DNA from: Dermatophilus congolensis
GTDB taxonomy: Bacteria > Actinomycetota > Actinomycetes > Actinomycetales > Dermatophilaceae
Length of the DNA: 64,000 bases
Reading direction: 5' to 3'
Assembly: GCA_030538115.1 (NCBI GenBank)
Contig: JAUNUP010000007.1
Span: 101,882-165,881 of the forward strand
Positions within the stretch are counted from its first letter, which is position 1; each line of letters starts with the position of its first letter. Shown here piece by piece: positions 25,732-35,142 of this stretch. The notes below the pieces were generated by a model, which was given only the letters and a program-made list of their open reading frames with translations, was not told the DNA's origin and made no database searches. The position numbers were made by a program, and so were the translations under genes.

Positions 25732-26565
25732 ATGAGCCTTCCCACCATCGCGACCCAGCGGCGGGGTGCCGTGCGTGACCGCACAGGTGAATTCGCCGAC
25801 GTGCCGGTGCTGGTGCTCGGCTGCTCGCTCGGCACGTCGCACCGGATGTGGGAGCCCGTGATCTCTCGTCTGGAGGCCGAGTTCGGCGAGGGCGACGGGT
25901 ACGAGATCCTCACGTGGGACCTGCCGGGTCACGGCTACTCCCCCGCCGCGGAGGAGCCGTTCACGATCTCCGATCTCGCCGACTCCGTTCTGGAAGCGGT
26001 CGACGCGCACTTCGGTGAGGGCACCCCGTTCGTGTACGCGGGCGATTCTGTCGGCGGGCAGGTGGCGTATGAGCTGGCCACCCGCGGGCTCTCCCGGGTG
26101 CGTGCTGCTCTGCCGATCTGTTCGGCGCCCCAGATCGGCAGTCCGCAGGCATGGGCCGACCGGGCCGAGCTGGTACGCAACGAGGGCACGGCGGCCATGG
26201 TCGAGGGTTCGCGTCAGCGGTGGTTCGCGCCGGGCTTCGCCGCGAAGCATCCGGAGATCGCGGAGCCGCTGCTCGAAGAACTCTCCAATGTCGACGACGG
26301 CAGCTATGCGCACGTCTGTGGCGCTTTGGCCAGGTTCGATGTGCGCGAGAGCCTTCCTTACGTCAACACCCCTCTCATCGTCATACTCGGTGAGGACGAC
26401 GCGGCGATTCCTGTCGACGGGGCGGCAGAGCCCGCCGCGGTCGTGCGTACCGGAGTCGCGGTCGTCCTGCCCGAGGTCGGGCACCTGGCCCCGGTCGAGG
26501 CCCCCGACGACGTGGCCGGCATCCTCAGCGCGGTGCTGGCCGACCCCACTTCTTTGACCGACTGA
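25732..26565 (+). CDS. pcaD: 3-Oxoadipate enol-lactonase
   Basis: This 277-residue alpha/beta hydrolase opens the enol-lactone to 3-oxoadipate. It has the oxyanion segment VLGCSLGTSHRMW, the DLPGHGYSP strand, the nucleophile elbow YAGDSVGGQ and the late His in EVGHLAPVEAP. ATG 25732 follows GAGGAGCAGC, 49 bases after catC. No carboxymuconolactone decarboxylase domain is attached, unlike some actinomycete PcaL fusions. Confidence 0.9.
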   Translation: MSLPTIATQRRGAVRDRTGEFADVPVLVLGCSLGTSHRMWEPVISRLEAEFGEGDGYEILTWDLPGHGYSPAAEEPFTISDLADSVLEAVDAHFGEGTPFVYAGDSVGGQVAYELATRGLSRVRAALPICSAPQIGSPQAWADRAELVRNEGTAAMVEGSRQRWFAPGFAAKHPEIAEPLLEELSNVDDGSYAHVCGALARFDVRESLPYVNTPLIVILGEDDAAIPVDGAAEPAAVVRTGVAVVLPEVGHLAPVEAPDDVAGILSAVLADPTSLTD

Positions 26566-26606
26566 GCCCCCCCCTGCCCTCGCATCCACATACATAGGAG
26601 ATTCAC

Positions 26607-27806
26607 GTGAGTTCGGCGTTCGTGTTCGACGGTGTTCGCACCCCCTTCGGCAAGTTCGGCGGGGGGCTGGCGGCTGTTCGTCCGGACGACCTCGCCGCTC
26701 ACGTCGTGAAGTCTCTGGTGGAGCGCGCCCCCGGCCTCGACCCGGCAGCGATCGACGACTCCGTGTTCGGCCTGGCCAACGGCGCCGGTGAGGACAACCG
26801 CGACGTGGCCCGCATGGCGGTGCTGCTCGCGGGGCTTCCCGTCTCTGTGCCGGGCACGACCGTGAACCGCCTGTGCGGGTCGAGCCTCGACGCGACGATG
26901 ATCGCCTCCCGCCACGTCGAGACCGGTGACGCCGACCTCGTGCTCGTCGGCGGCGTCGAGTCGATGAGCCGCGCCCCTTGGGTGTTGCCCAAGCCCGAGC
27001 GCGCCTACCCTGCCGGCAATGCCGAGCTGGCCTCGACGACGCTCGGCTGGCGCCTGGTCAACACAACGATGCCGAAGGAGTGGACGGCTTCGCTCGGCGA
27101 GTGCAACGAGCAACTCGCCGAGGAGTTCGGTATCGGCCGCGACCGCCAGGACGAGTTTGCGGTGCGCTCGCAGACCCTCGCGCTGCAGGCGTGGGAGGAC
27201 GGGTTCTACGACTCCCACGTCGTGCCCGTGCCCGTCGCGAACCCGAAGCGCCAGCAGGTGCTCGAGCGCGATGAGTCGATCCGCCCCGGCACCACGCTCG
27301 AGTCGGTCTCCGGCCTGAAGCCCAGCTTCCGTGACGACGGCACGATCACGGCCGCCAACGCCTCGCCCCTCTCCGACGGAGCGGCGGCGCTGTTCGTCGG
27401 CTCCGAGAAGGCCTCCGACCTGCTGGGTCAGGCTCCGTTGGCCCGCATCGTCGGACGCGCGGCCTTCGCGCTCGAGCCGCAGCGGTTCGGCTTCGCGCCC
27501 AAGGAGGCCGCCGACCGCGCCCTCGCCCGCGCCGGCCTGAGCTGGAGTGATGTCGGCCTGGTCGAGCTCAACGAGGCGTTCGCGGTGCAGTCGCTCGCGT
27601 GCGTCGACGCGTGGGGCATCGACCCGCAGATCGTCAATCGCCGCGGGGGAGCGATCGCCCTCGGTCACCCGCTCGGCGCCTCGGGCGCGCGCCTCATGAT
27701 GACGCTGACCCGCGGCATGCAGGCCGACGACGTGCGCTACGGGGTCGCCGCGATCTGCATCGGAGTGGGCCAGGCCCTCGCCGTCGTCGTCGAGCTGGTC
27801 AAATAG
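26607..27806 (+). CDS. pcaF: 3-Oxoadipyl-CoA thiolase
   Basis: This 399-residue thiolase cleaves 3-oxoadipyl-CoA to succinyl-CoA and acetyl-CoA. The active-site Cys is in NRLCGSSLDA (about residue 90). The C-terminal motifs NEAFAVQ, GGAIALGHPLGASGAR (His) and AAICIGVGQA (second Cys) are intact. The start is GTG 26607 with TAGGAGATTCAC upstream. Substrate is assigned by position in the pathway operon. Confidence 0.92.
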   Translation: MSSAFVFDGVRTPFGKFGGGLAAVRPDDLAAHVVKSLVERAPGLDPAAIDDSVFGLANGAGEDNRDVARMAVLLAGLPVSVPGTTVNRLCGSSLDATMIASRHVETGDADLVLVGGVESMSRAPWVLPKPERAYPAGNAELASTTLGWRLVNTTMPKEWTASLGECNEQLAEEFGIGRDRQDEFAVRSQTLALQAWEDGFYDSHVVPVPVANPKRQQVLERDESIRPGTTLESVSGLKPSFRDDGTITAANASPLSDGAAALFVGSEKASDLLGQAPLARIVGRAAFALEPQRFGFAPKEAADRALARAGLSWSDVGLVELNEAFAVQSLACVDAWGIDPQIVNRRGGAIALGHPLGASGARLMMTLTRGMQADDVRYGVAAICIGVGQALAVVVELVK

Positions 27807-27835
27807 CCCCGAGAACCCAGAGATTAGGAAAAACC

Positions 27836-28555
27836 GTGACAGCGAAACTGTTCACCGACGCCGATGAGGCGGTCGCCGGCGTCAAAGACGGCGACACCGT
27901 GCTCATCGGCGGCTTCGGCCTGGCCGGTCAGCCGATCGAGCTGATCGACGCGCTGCGCCGCACCGGCGTGCGCGACCTGACGATCGTCAACAACAACGCC
28001 GGCAATGGCGACACCGGCCTTGCCGCGCTACTCAAGGCGGGCATGGTCCGCAAGATCATCTGCTCGTTCCCCCGTCAGCACGACTCGTACGTCTTCGACG
28101 AGCTGTACCTCGCGGGCAAGATCGAGCTGGAGGTCGTGCCGCAGGGCAACCTGGCCGAGCGCATCCGCGCCGCCGGTGCCGGCATCGGCGCGTTCTTCAC
28201 GCCCACGGGCTACGGCACGATGCTGGCCGAGGGCAAGGAGACCCGCGAGATCGACGGGCGCAACTACGTTCTCGAGTACCCGATCTCCGGTGACCTGGCG
28301 CTCATCAAAGCCCACGTCGCCGACGAGCGCGGCAACCTCGTGTACCGCAAGACCGCCCGCAACTTCGGCCCGATCATGGCCACCGCGACCAAGTGCACGG
28401 TCGTACAGGTGAGCGATGTCGTGCCGGTCGGTGGGCTCGATCCCGAGAACATCGTCACGCCGAGCATCTACGTCGACCGCGTTCTCCACCTGCCCGAAGA
28501 CTCGGCGGACCTCGACCGCAGAGCCGCTACCGACGAACCCGACCAGGAGGCGTGA
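27836..28555 (+). CDS. pcaI: 3-Oxoadipate CoA-transferase, subunit A
   Basis: This 239-residue family I CoA-transferase alpha subunit moves CoA from succinyl-CoA to 3-oxoadipate. The N-terminal GDTVLIGGFGLAGQP and NNNAGNGDTGLAALL segments are typical. The start is GTG 27836 after TTAGGAAAAACC. Its stop overlaps the start of the B subunit by one base (TGATG), which suits production of equal amounts. Confidence 0.93.
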   Translation: MTAKLFTDADEAVAGVKDGDTVLIGGFGLAGQPIELIDALRRTGVRDLTIVNNNAGNGDTGLAALLKAGMVRKIICSFPRQHDSYVFDELYLAGKIELEVVPQGNLAERIRAAGAGIGAFFTPTGYGTMLAEGKETREIDGRNYVLEYPISGDLALIKAHVADERGNLVYRKTARNFGPIMATATKCTVVQVSDVVPVGGLDPENIVTPSIYVDRVLHLPEDSADLDRRAATDEPDQEA

Positions 28556-29208
28556 TGAGCAACCTCGTCATCTCCGACCAGCCGCTCGGCCGTGAGGCCC
28601 TCGCCGAACTGGTCGCCCAGGACATCAAGCCCGGCTCGTACGTGAACCTGGGCATCGGCCAGCCGACGAAGATCTCCGACTACCTGCCTCCGGAGACGAA
28701 CGTCATCCTGCACACCGAGAACGGCATGCTCGGCATGGGTCCGGCCGCGGTCGGCGACGAGATCGACCACGACCTCACCAACGCGGGCAAGATCCCGGTC
28801 ACCGAGCTGCCCGGCTGCTCGTACTTCCACCACGCCGACTCGTTCGCGATGATGCGCGGCGGCCACCTCGACACGTGCGTGCTCGGAGCCTTCCAGGTCT
28901 CTCAGCGCGGCGACCTGGCGAACTGGCACTCGGGCTCTCCCGACGCGATCCCGGCCGTCGGCGGCGCGATGGACCTGGCCATCGGAGCCAAAGACGTCTA
29001 CGTGATGATGAGCCTGTTCACGAAGCAGGGCGACGCGAAGATCGTCCCCGATCTCACGTATCCCGTCACCGGTCTCGCCTGCGTGAGTCGTGTCTACACC
29101 GACCACGGCACCTTCGAGATCACCCCCGACGGTGTCGGCATCAAGGCCCTGTTCGGCATCACCGAAGACGAGATCCGCTCTCGCATGCCCGGAGTCACGT
29201 TGCTGTAA
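28555..29208 (+). CDS. pcaJ: 3-Oxoadipate CoA-transferase, subunit B
   Basis: This 217-residue beta subunit carries the catalytic Glu in HTENGMLGMGP (about residues 60-70) and the GIGQPTKISDYLP segment. It pairs with the preceding subunit. The start codon overlaps the upstream stop and follows CAGGAGGCG. It is the last enzyme gene of the plus-strand cat operon; a strong hairpin follows. Confidence 0.94.
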   Translation: MSNLVISDQPLGREALAELVAQDIKPGSYVNLGIGQPTKISDYLPPETNVILHTENGMLGMGPAAVGDEIDHDLTNAGKIPVTELPGCSYFHHADSFAMMRGGHLDTCVLGAFQVSQRGDLANWHSGSPDAIPAVGGAMDLAIGAKDVYVMMSLFTKQGDAKIVPDLTYPVTGLACVSRVYTDHGTFEITPDGVGIKALFGITEDEIRSRMPGVTLL

Positions 29209-29248
29209 GCGGCAATTCAGCCAACTCCTCCGACCTGGTACGAGGTTC

Positions 29249-29281
29249 ACCGCCCCGGCGCTCACGCAGCGCCGGGGCGGT
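29249..29281 (+). terminator. Terminator of the cat operon
   Basis: ACCGCCCCGGCGC (29249-29261) pairs perfectly with GCGCCGGGGCGGT (29269-29281) around a 7-base loop, 40 bases after the pcaJ stop. It lacks a clear T-tract, as is common in high-GC actinomycetes. Confidence 0.75.
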
Positions 29282-29575
29282 CGCGCAAACACGACGCAGA
29301 CCTTTTACGATTCGCCCTCCGCAGCCGGGCGCGCCACGTAACCTTCGAAAGTCCCGCACCAACACTCCGATCCTCGCGTGCCAAGGAACGGACAGACTTC
29401 TTACTTGTTTCCTCACACAGGAATCAGGGCGGGCGCAGCTTCGTGACCAGCACTTCCCTACTTACGCTCAGGCTGACAACGAGGCCGCGGCCTTGGAGCA
29501 CGACACATGCCGCATAGCCCCTGAGCCGAGCGGCTGCACAATCACCCCGTCCTCGGTTTCTTGGAAGGACCTCGT
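29282..29575 (+). promoter_or_regulatory. Leader region of the benK-like transporter gene
   Basis: This stretch has no convincing ORF and is less GC-rich than its surroundings near 29395-29415. GGAACGGACAGACTTCTTAC followed by TTGTTTCC contains a loose GGAA/TTCC symmetry that might be a regulator site. With the terminator upstream, it should contain an independent promoter for the transporter. No confident -35/-10 pair was identified. Confidence 0.35.
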
Positions 29576-30958
29576 ATGGACCTACGCACACGCATTCGGA
29601 CACAGCCCATGTCCAGTCTGCAGATGCGCGCCGTCCTCATCGCCATCCTGCTCTGCATGATGGACGGCTTCGACGTTCTCGTCATGGGCTTCGTCGCCCC
29701 CTACCTCGCGCGCGACTGGGGCCTGTCGCCCTCGGAGGTCGGCTACGCACTGACCGCCGGTGTCGCCGGTATGGGCGTCGGCTCGGCGTTCATCTCGCCG
29801 CTGGCCGACAAGATCGGCCGCCGCCCGCACATCAACATCATGCTCGCGTTGATCACGGTCGGCATGGTCATGACCGGTCTCGCGCCCAACCTGACGTTGC
29901 TCATCGCGTTCCGGTTCTTCGCCGGCCTCTTCATCGGTGGCCTCATCACCAGCCTCAACATCATCGTGTCCGAGTACAGCTCCGACAAGCGCCGCGGCAC
30001 GATCATGGGCATCTACGGCATCGGCCTCCCGCTGGGCGCCTCGCTCGGTGGCCTGGCCAGCAACTGGATCATCGCCAACTACAACTGGCACGGCCCGTTC
30101 TTCTTCGGCGCCATCCTGTCGGCCCTGCTGCTCATCGTCTCGTGGCTCTGGCTGCCGGAGTCGATCACGTACCTCATCGAGAAGCGCCCGAAGGGTGCCC
30201 TCGAGAAGTACAACGCCATCGGCGCCAAGATGGGGCAGCCCCCGGCCGCCGAGCTCCCCGCCCCCCTCGCCTCCGGCGCCCAGCGCAACGTGGCCAAGGC
30301 GATCTTCAGCGGCATCATGGCCCCCCGCACCTCCTACCTGTGGATTGCGTACGGCCTGCTCACCGCTGCGTTCTACTTCGCGAACACGTGGACCGGTCGC
30401 CTCATCGGGCAGGCCCTCAACGACCCGGCGGCAGGTACCCGCGCGCAGTCGTTCGTGCCGCTCGGCGGTGTTCTCGGCGCCCTCGTCTTCGCCGGCCTGT
30501 GCCTCTTCCTGCACACCAGGCTCGCGACCGCGGCGATCTGTTTCGGTGGCACCATCACCTACCTGATCTTCGCCGCGAACTTCAGCAACGCGTCGCTCGG
30601 CCTGCTGCTCGCGTTCTCCGTCGGCATCTTCGCCAACGGTGGTATCGCCGCCTTCTACGCGGTCAGCCCGAACGTCTACCCCGCCGCCGTGCGAGCGGGT
30701 GCCATGGGCCTCATGCTCGGCTTCGGTCGCATCGTCTCCATCACCGCCCCGCTGCTGTCGGGCTGGCTGCTCGAGGCGGGCTGGCAGCCGCCGTCGCTGT
30801 ACTCCCTGTTCGGCTGGGTGCTCGCCGTCTCCGGCGTGCTCATGATCCTCATGCACCTCACCTACCGCGGCCGCAGCGAGAACCCCGACACCCCGTACGC
30901 CTCCGCGGAGGACGACCGCATCGCCCTCGAAGAAGCTGCGGCGGCCCAGAAGGCCTGA
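29576..30958 (+). CDS. benK: MFS aromatic acid:H+ symporter, BenK-like
   Basis: This 460-residue, 12-helix transporter has the aromatic-acid symporter signatures MMDGFDVLVMGF in helix 1 and SPLADKIGRRPHI (the D-x-x-GRR/K loop) between helices 2 and 3. A second conserved loop motif, SEYSSDKRRG, lies after helix 4. It most likely imports benzoate for the adjacent pathway. ATG 29576 follows GGAAGGAC. A terminator follows the gene. Confidence 0.87.
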   Translation: MDLRTRIRTQPMSSLQMRAVLIAILLCMMDGFDVLVMGFVAPYLARDWGLSPSEVGYALTAGVAGMGVGSAFISPLADKIGRRPHINIMLALITVGMVMTGLAPNLTLLIAFRFFAGLFIGGLITSLNIIVSEYSSDKRRGTIMGIYGIGLPLGASLGGLASNWIIANYNWHGPFFFGAILSALLLIVSWLWLPESITYLIEKRPKGALEKYNAIGAKMGQPPAAELPAPLASGAQRNVAKAIFSGIMAPRTSYLWIAYGLLTAAFYFANTWTGRLIGQALNDPAAGTRAQSFVPLGGVLGALVFAGLCLFLHTRLATAAICFGGTITYLIFAANFSNASLGLLLAFSVGIFANGGIAAFYAVSPNVYPAAVRAGAMGLMLGFGRIVSITAPLLSGWLLEAGWQPPSLYSLFGWVLAVSGVLMILMHLTYRGRSENPDTPYASAEDDRIALEEAAAAQKA

Positions 30959-30986
30959 CCCACAGGGTCATTCGCCCACTGCAGTT

Positions 30987-31021
30987 CGAAAGGCCGGCAC
31001 CGCACAGGTGCCGGCCTTTCG
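30987..31021 (+). terminator. Terminator after benK
   Basis: CGAAAGGCCGGCACC (30987-31001) pairs perfectly with GGTGCCGGCCTTTCG (31007-31021) over a 5-base loop; the stem ends in CTTTC. Confidence 0.85.
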
Positions 31022-31098
31022 CCATGCCAGGCGCCCCCGCGGCCAGTTGCGCTGCGCTTGACAGGAAGCCGGGCCGTCACTCCCCTACCGTGGGTTCC

Positions 31099-32424
31099 AT
31101 GTCCACGACGACGCGAGAGAAGCCACCCGCGGATTCCCCCGAATCGACCACGGGCGGCAACGAATCAACCGAGCCGAGCGGCGCGAAGAAGCTCATCGCC
31201 GTCGTGCTCGAATCACGCCCGGTACGGGCTTTCCAGCGCTACGGCGCGGCCCGGGGCGGCCTCCTGGCCGGCGGCATCGCCTACTCGGCGCTGTTCTCGA
31301 TCGTCGCCGCCCTGACCATCGCGTGGACGGTGTTCATGGCGACCCTCGGCGGCAACCAGGCACTGCGCGGCGACGTGATCAGGGCCGTCAACTCCGTCCT
31401 TCCCGGCATCCTCGACGACGGCTCCGGAAGCGGCATGGTGAACCCCGATTCGCTGGTGCTCGACTCGATTTTCAACCCCGCCTCGTTCGTCGCCGCCCTG
31501 GTGCTGCTGTGGACCGCGGTGAGCATCATGACCAATATCCGCAGTGGCGTGCAGAGCATGTTCGGCATCGCCGCCCCCGCCGAGAACTTCGCCCTGCAGA
31601 AGCTGCGCGACCTCGTCGGCTTCGTCGGCATGGCCATCGGCATCGTGTTCTCGTCGGTGCTCGGCACCGTCGCCGGCACCATGGGCCGCACCGTTCTCGG
31701 AGCCGTGGGGCTGGGCGACAACCCTGTCTCCGGGTTCTTACTGCGCGTGCTCGGATTCGCGGTCGCAGCAGCCGTCGCAGCCGTCACGTTCGCGTGCCTG
31801 TTCAGGGTCACCGCGATCGTGCGGCCTCCCAACAAGGACCTGTGGCTCGGCTCCGCCGTCGGTGGCGTGATCGTGCAGATCGTGCTCACGCTGGGCACCT
31901 CGCTGGTCTCGTCAGTGAGCGACAACCCGCTGCTCGCCGCCTCCGCCGGTATCGCCACTCTGCTGCTGTTCGTCAACCTGCTCTGCCGCGTGCTGCTGCT
32001 CGTCGCAGCGTTCACGGCCAACCCGCCCTCACCCACCAAGCCCGAGAGCCCCGAAGAAGTGCACTTTGACGAGACCCCCAACTTCGTCACGCTCTCGGCA
32101 CAGCACACCCTCGACTGGGACTACCAGGGCACCACCGGCCAGGTGCAGGTCGACCCGGCGCTTCGGCCTCCGGCCGAGCAGCCTTACGCCGACGCCCGCA
32201 ACGGCACCGCCCGCGGCACCGACACCCGGCCCGACGGCACCCCGATCGTTGCCGAACCCCTCACCGACCAGCAGCGGGCCGACCTCATCGCGACCCTCAT
32301 CCCGCTGGAGGAGAAAGTCGTCGGCCTGCGCGCCCGCCTCGGCCAACGCCCCCGCATCGAAGTCGCCGAAAAGGACTACTGGGCACGCCGAGCAGAGATC
32401 GAACGCCGCCGCACCGAGGCGTGA
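31099..32424 (+). CDS. YihY/BrkB-family inner membrane protein
   Basis: This 441-residue protein has about six hydrophobic helices between residues 50 and 310. The family landmarks RGGLLAGGIAYSALFSIVAA and FRVTAIVRPPNKDLWLGSAV are present. A soluble C-terminal tail of about 125 residues is charged and partly helical (EEKVVGLRARLGQRPRIEVA). ATG 31099 is chosen because the preceding in-frame residues are antisense-like. The role of the family is not settled; it is isolated between two terminators. Confidence 0.85.
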   Translation: MSTTTREKPPADSPESTTGGNESTEPSGAKKLIAVVLESRPVRAFQRYGAARGGLLAGGIAYSALFSIVAALTIAWTVFMATLGGNQALRGDVIRAVNSVLPGILDDGSGSGMVNPDSLVLDSIFNPASFVAALVLLWTAVSIMTNIRSGVQSMFGIAAPAENFALQKLRDLVGFVGMAIGIVFSSVLGTVAGTMGRTVLGAVGLGDNPVSGFLLRVLGFAVAAAVAAVTFACLFRVTAIVRPPNKDLWLGSAVGGVIVQIVLTLGTSLVSSVSDNPLLAASAGIATLLLFVNLLCRVLLLVAAFTANPPSPTKPESPEEVHFDETPNFVTLSAQHTLDWDYQGTTGQVQVDPALRPPAEQPYADARNGTARGTDTRPDGTPIVAEPLTDQQRADLIATLIPLEEKVVGLRARLGQRPRIEVAEKDYWARRAEIERRRTEA

Positions 32425-32444
32425 ACCGCGTCTGACGCATGACG

Positions 32445-32483
32445 AAGGCCGGGGCCCGAGCTGATTGCTCGGGCCCCGGCCTT
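32445..32483. terminator. Bidirectional terminator
   Basis: AAGGCCGGGGCCCGAG (32445-32460) pairs perfectly with CTCGGGCCCCGGCCTT (32468-32483) over a 7-base loop, followed by TTGTGTGT. It lies between the convergent YihY and MFS genes. Confidence 0.9.
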
Positions 32484-32521
32484 TGTGTGTCTCGGATCAG
32501 TCTGAGTTCATACTCGACCGA

Positions 32522-34072
32522 TCAGTCGAGGGCCTTCTGGTCCTTGGGAACCGTGACCGCGATCGCGATGACGGAGACGACCATCATCAGCACGTTGACC
32601 GCGAGGGCAACCATGGCGGCCTCGCGGTTGGCGAGGTTGTCCTGGCGGCCGACGAAGTCGATCATCGCGGGAAGAACACCGATGCCTTCGCCGCCAAGCG
32701 CGACCTGGCCGCGGATACCCAGGTAGATGGCAGAGGAGATGGCCAGACCGAAGGCGCCACCGATCGTGGAGCTCATCTTGTACAGGCCGGCGCCGGCGCC
32801 ACCCATGTGGTCGGGCAGGGTCGCGAGGGCGGTGTCGGTCGACGGCGTGGCGTAGATACCGACACCGATGCCGTAGATGGTGAAGCCGACGATCGCGAAC
32901 CACAGGTACTGCGACTCCATGAGGTTGGTCGGCAGCATCAGCGCGATAGCGAGACCGGCGAGGGCACAGCCGATGATCATCGACTTACGCGGGCCCATGA
33001 TCTGCAGCAGCTTCTCACCCATACGGATGAAGAGGATGAGGCCGACCGCGTAACCGATGGTGAGGTTACCGGCCTGCAGAGCGTTCATCGTGCCACCGGT
33101 CTGCATGAGCATCGAGGTGACCAGAACCATGCCGGAGGCGGTGCCGTTGAGCAGCATGTTCGAGAGCAGGCAGCCGGTGAAGGTGCGGTTCTTGAACAAG
33201 CGGAAGTCGATGAACGGGTTGGAGTTGTTCTTGTTGGTCTCGACCTTGGCGAAGCCGAACAGGAACGCGATCGCGGTGACGAGAAGAACCATGGCCAGGG
33301 CGCTGCCCCAACCGAACTCTCCACCCTGGGTCATCCAGACCTGAAGGGCGACCATGCCGACCATGAACAGGATGAGACCGGTCATGTCGAACTTACGGCT
33401 GGCGACGCCCTCAGCCTTGCTCTCAGGAACGGTGCGGATGAGCATGAACGAGATCACGGAGAACAGGGCCGACACGATGAAGATCGAGCGCCAGCCGAGC
33501 ACAGGAGTGCGCTCCATGACTCCGGCGAGGAACGAGGCGACCGAAGCGCCACCCCAGGAGCCGATCGACCACAGGGAGACCGCGCGCTGGCGCGAAGCAC
33601 CGGCCCAGTAGGCCTTCACCAGGGCCAGCGTGCCGGACATGATCGCTGCGGCGGAGAGGCCCTGCATGATGCGCGCGAGGAACAGCAGCGGCATCGTGAT
33701 CGGGTTCGGGCTCATCACGACGCCCTCGGAGAGTTCAGGCAGAGGCCCGCCCGAACCGTTGGGCAGGAAAGCGATGATCAGCGCGCCGGCGAGGCCGAGG
33801 ACGTTGCCCCAGAGCGAGACCTTCACACGACCGTAACGGTCGGCCAGGCCACCGATGACGACGATGAGGATTCCGCAGACAAGAGCGGTGATCGAGATAG
33901 CGACGCTGAAAAGACCAGCCCCGAAGTGCAGGTCCCTCTGCATCGACGGGGCGACGTTGAATGTCGTCTGGGCGAAAAGCCAATATGTGAGAACGCCGCA
34001 GATGATGCCTACCAGGACCTTGTCATTGCCCTGGTAGCCGGTCTGCGCCGACGTTGGTGCAGAACTTGCCAT
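32522..34072 (-). CDS. MFS transporter, DHA2-like (14 helices)
   Basis: This 516-residue major facilitator protein has a hydrophobicity pattern of about 14 helices. The loop GGLADRYGRVKVSLWGN follows helix 2, and the motif-C-like region around WSIGSWGGASVASFLAG is typical of proton-driven exporters. It could export a drug or move an aromatic acid for the neighbouring gentisate genes; the sequence does not decide. ATG 34072 is used. It is divergent from cueP across a 402-base gap. Confidence 0.85.
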   Translation of the reverse strand: MASSAPTSAQTGYQGNDKVLVGIICGVLTYWLFAQTTFNVAPSMQRDLHFGAGLFSVAISITALVCGILIVVIGGLADRYGRVKVSLWGNVLGLAGALIIAFLPNGSGGPLPELSEGVVMSPNPITMPLLFLARIMQGLSAAAIMSGTLALVKAYWAGASRQRAVSLWSIGSWGGASVASFLAGVMERTPVLGWRSIFIVSALFSVISFMLIRTVPESKAEGVASRKFDMTGLILFMVGMVALQVWMTQGGEFGWGSALAMVLLVTAIAFLFGFAKVETNKNNSNPFIDFRLFKNRTFTGCLLSNMLLNGTASGMVLVTSMLMQTGGTMNALQAGNLTIGYAVGLILFIRMGEKLLQIMGPRKSMIIGCALAGLAIALMLPTNLMESQYLWFAIVGFTIYGIGVGIYATPSTDTALATLPDHMGGAGAGLYKMSSTIGGAFGLAISSAIYLGIRGQVALGGEGIGVLPAMIDFVGRQDNLANREAAMVALAVNVLMMVVSVIAIAVTVPKDQKALD

Positions 34073-34474
34073 TCTCGTGCTCGATTCAAGAGGGCGTAGC
34101 CATTCGATCGGTTGGGCTTTCAGGAACTGTGTGAGCCTGTGTGCTCTCTCGATGCGCCGTTTGAGCTGCCCATGTGACCACGCGGTTTTTCAGAGGTGTC
34201 GAGCCGAACGTACCGCGCCTCAGCAGACTCTCGGGCAGGATTCAGAATTTTCACGGGTGTTACCGATGTCACTGTGATTGACGGCACAGGAGAGGGCCGT
34301 CGGGCTCGAATTCTCCGTGCTCACAGCGCTTTCATCGGTTTTGGTCAGTACTTGACGAGCACTCGCGAAGCGACTCCCCTACATTGAGACCACACCCCCG
34401 CGGGGTATTTCCGCCGCAGGGGGCACCGATCGAGCAACCAGCAAGCAGCCAGCAAGCAACGAACAGGACGTGAC
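34073..34474. promoter_or_regulatory. Divergent 402-base gap before cueP
   Basis: This region has no credible gene and is visibly less GC-rich than its neighbours. It should hold the leftward promoter of the MFS gene and the rightward promoter of cueP. TTGACG at 34352 and TACATT at 34380 look like sigma elements, but their 22-base spacing is too long to accept. A GC palindrome at 34394-34407 is listed separately. Confidence 0.4.
34394..34407. promoter_or_regulatory. Candidate copper-responsive (CsoR-like) operator
   Basis: ACCCCCGCGGGGTA is a near-perfect palindrome in a CsoR-box style (runs of C then G flanked by A/T). It lies 68 bases upstream of the cueP start, where an operator over the transcription start would be. 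Binding by CsoR is an inference; no csoR is in the window. Confidence 0.45.
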
Positions 34475-35125
34475 ATGCCCGCACCCCGCATCCGCACCGC
34501 CCGCATCGCACTGACGGCCAGCGCACTCGCGCTGGGGCTGGGCCTCATCGCCGGGTGTTCATCGTCCGACCAGGCCGCTCAGGCTCCGGCGACCACACCG
34601 GCGGCGCAGGGCTCGCAGACGCCGTCGGCTCCGTCGACTTCCGGGCCCGAGGTCGAGGCGATGCTGGCCAAGTACGACCTGCAGGGTAAAGACGTGCGGG
34701 CGATCGTCGACGAGCTCGACCAGACGCACAACGACAAGGACAAGGGCCTCATGGGCCAGGTGCGCCAAGACCAGTTGGTGCTGCGCGACGCATCGAGCTC
34801 GGTGTCGATGCCCATGCCCGCTGACGCGACGTACATCTCCATCGCGCCGTTCGTGAACCAGACCCACGACTGCTTCTTCCACAGCCTCGCGACGTGTCAG
34901 GGCGAGATGGTCGAGAAGCCGGTCTCGCTCAAGGTGACCGACGCCTCCGGCAAGGTCGTCGCCGAGGAGAACGCCACGACCTACGTCAACGGATTCGTCG
35001 GACTCTGGTTGCCCCGCAACATCAACGGCCAGATCACGATCACCTCTGAGGGCAAGACCGCGACGGCCCCCCTGAGCACGGCCGCAGACGCGCCGACCTG
35101 CGTCACGACGATCAAGCTCTCGTAA
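34475..35125 (+). CDS. cueP: CueP-family copper-binding lipoprotein
   Basis: This 216-residue exported protein has a signal peptide ending in the lipobox LIAGC (Cys28) and an Ala/Thr/Pro linker to about residue 57. The CueP core has HDCFFHSLATCQGE (Cys133, His136, Cys141), TYVNGFVGLWLPR and the C-terminal Cys209 in PTCVTTIKL. The cysteine pair and His match the copper site of the enterobacterial periplasmic protein. Here the lipid anchor would keep it on the outer face of the membrane. ATG 34475 follows CAGGACGTGAC. Confidence 0.9.
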   Translation: MPAPRIRTARIALTASALALGLGLIAGCSSSDQAAQAPATTPAAQGSQTPSAPSTSGPEVEAMLAKYDLQGKDVRAIVDELDQTHNDKDKGLMGQVRQDQLVLRDASSSVSMPMPADATYISIAPFVNQTHDCFFHSLATCQGEMVEKPVSLKVTDASGKVVAEENATTYVNGFVGLWLPRNINGQITITSEGKTATAPLSTAADAPTCVTTIKLS

Positions 35126-35142
35126 GACGGGACGCCCTAGCA

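Noticed and set aside
29282..29560. Small ORF in the leader of benK
   Set aside because: Frames through this region have no ribosome site and odd composition; no protein family is recognisable.
30142..31098. N-terminal extension of the YihY gene overlapping benK
   Set aside because: Translation before ATG 31099 is Arg/His-rich and antisense-like and overlaps a terminator; the family start fits 31099.
34352..34385. TTGACG and TACATT as a cueP promoter
   Set aside because: The 22-base spacing is too long for a sigma-70-type promoter; recorded only as a weak hint.
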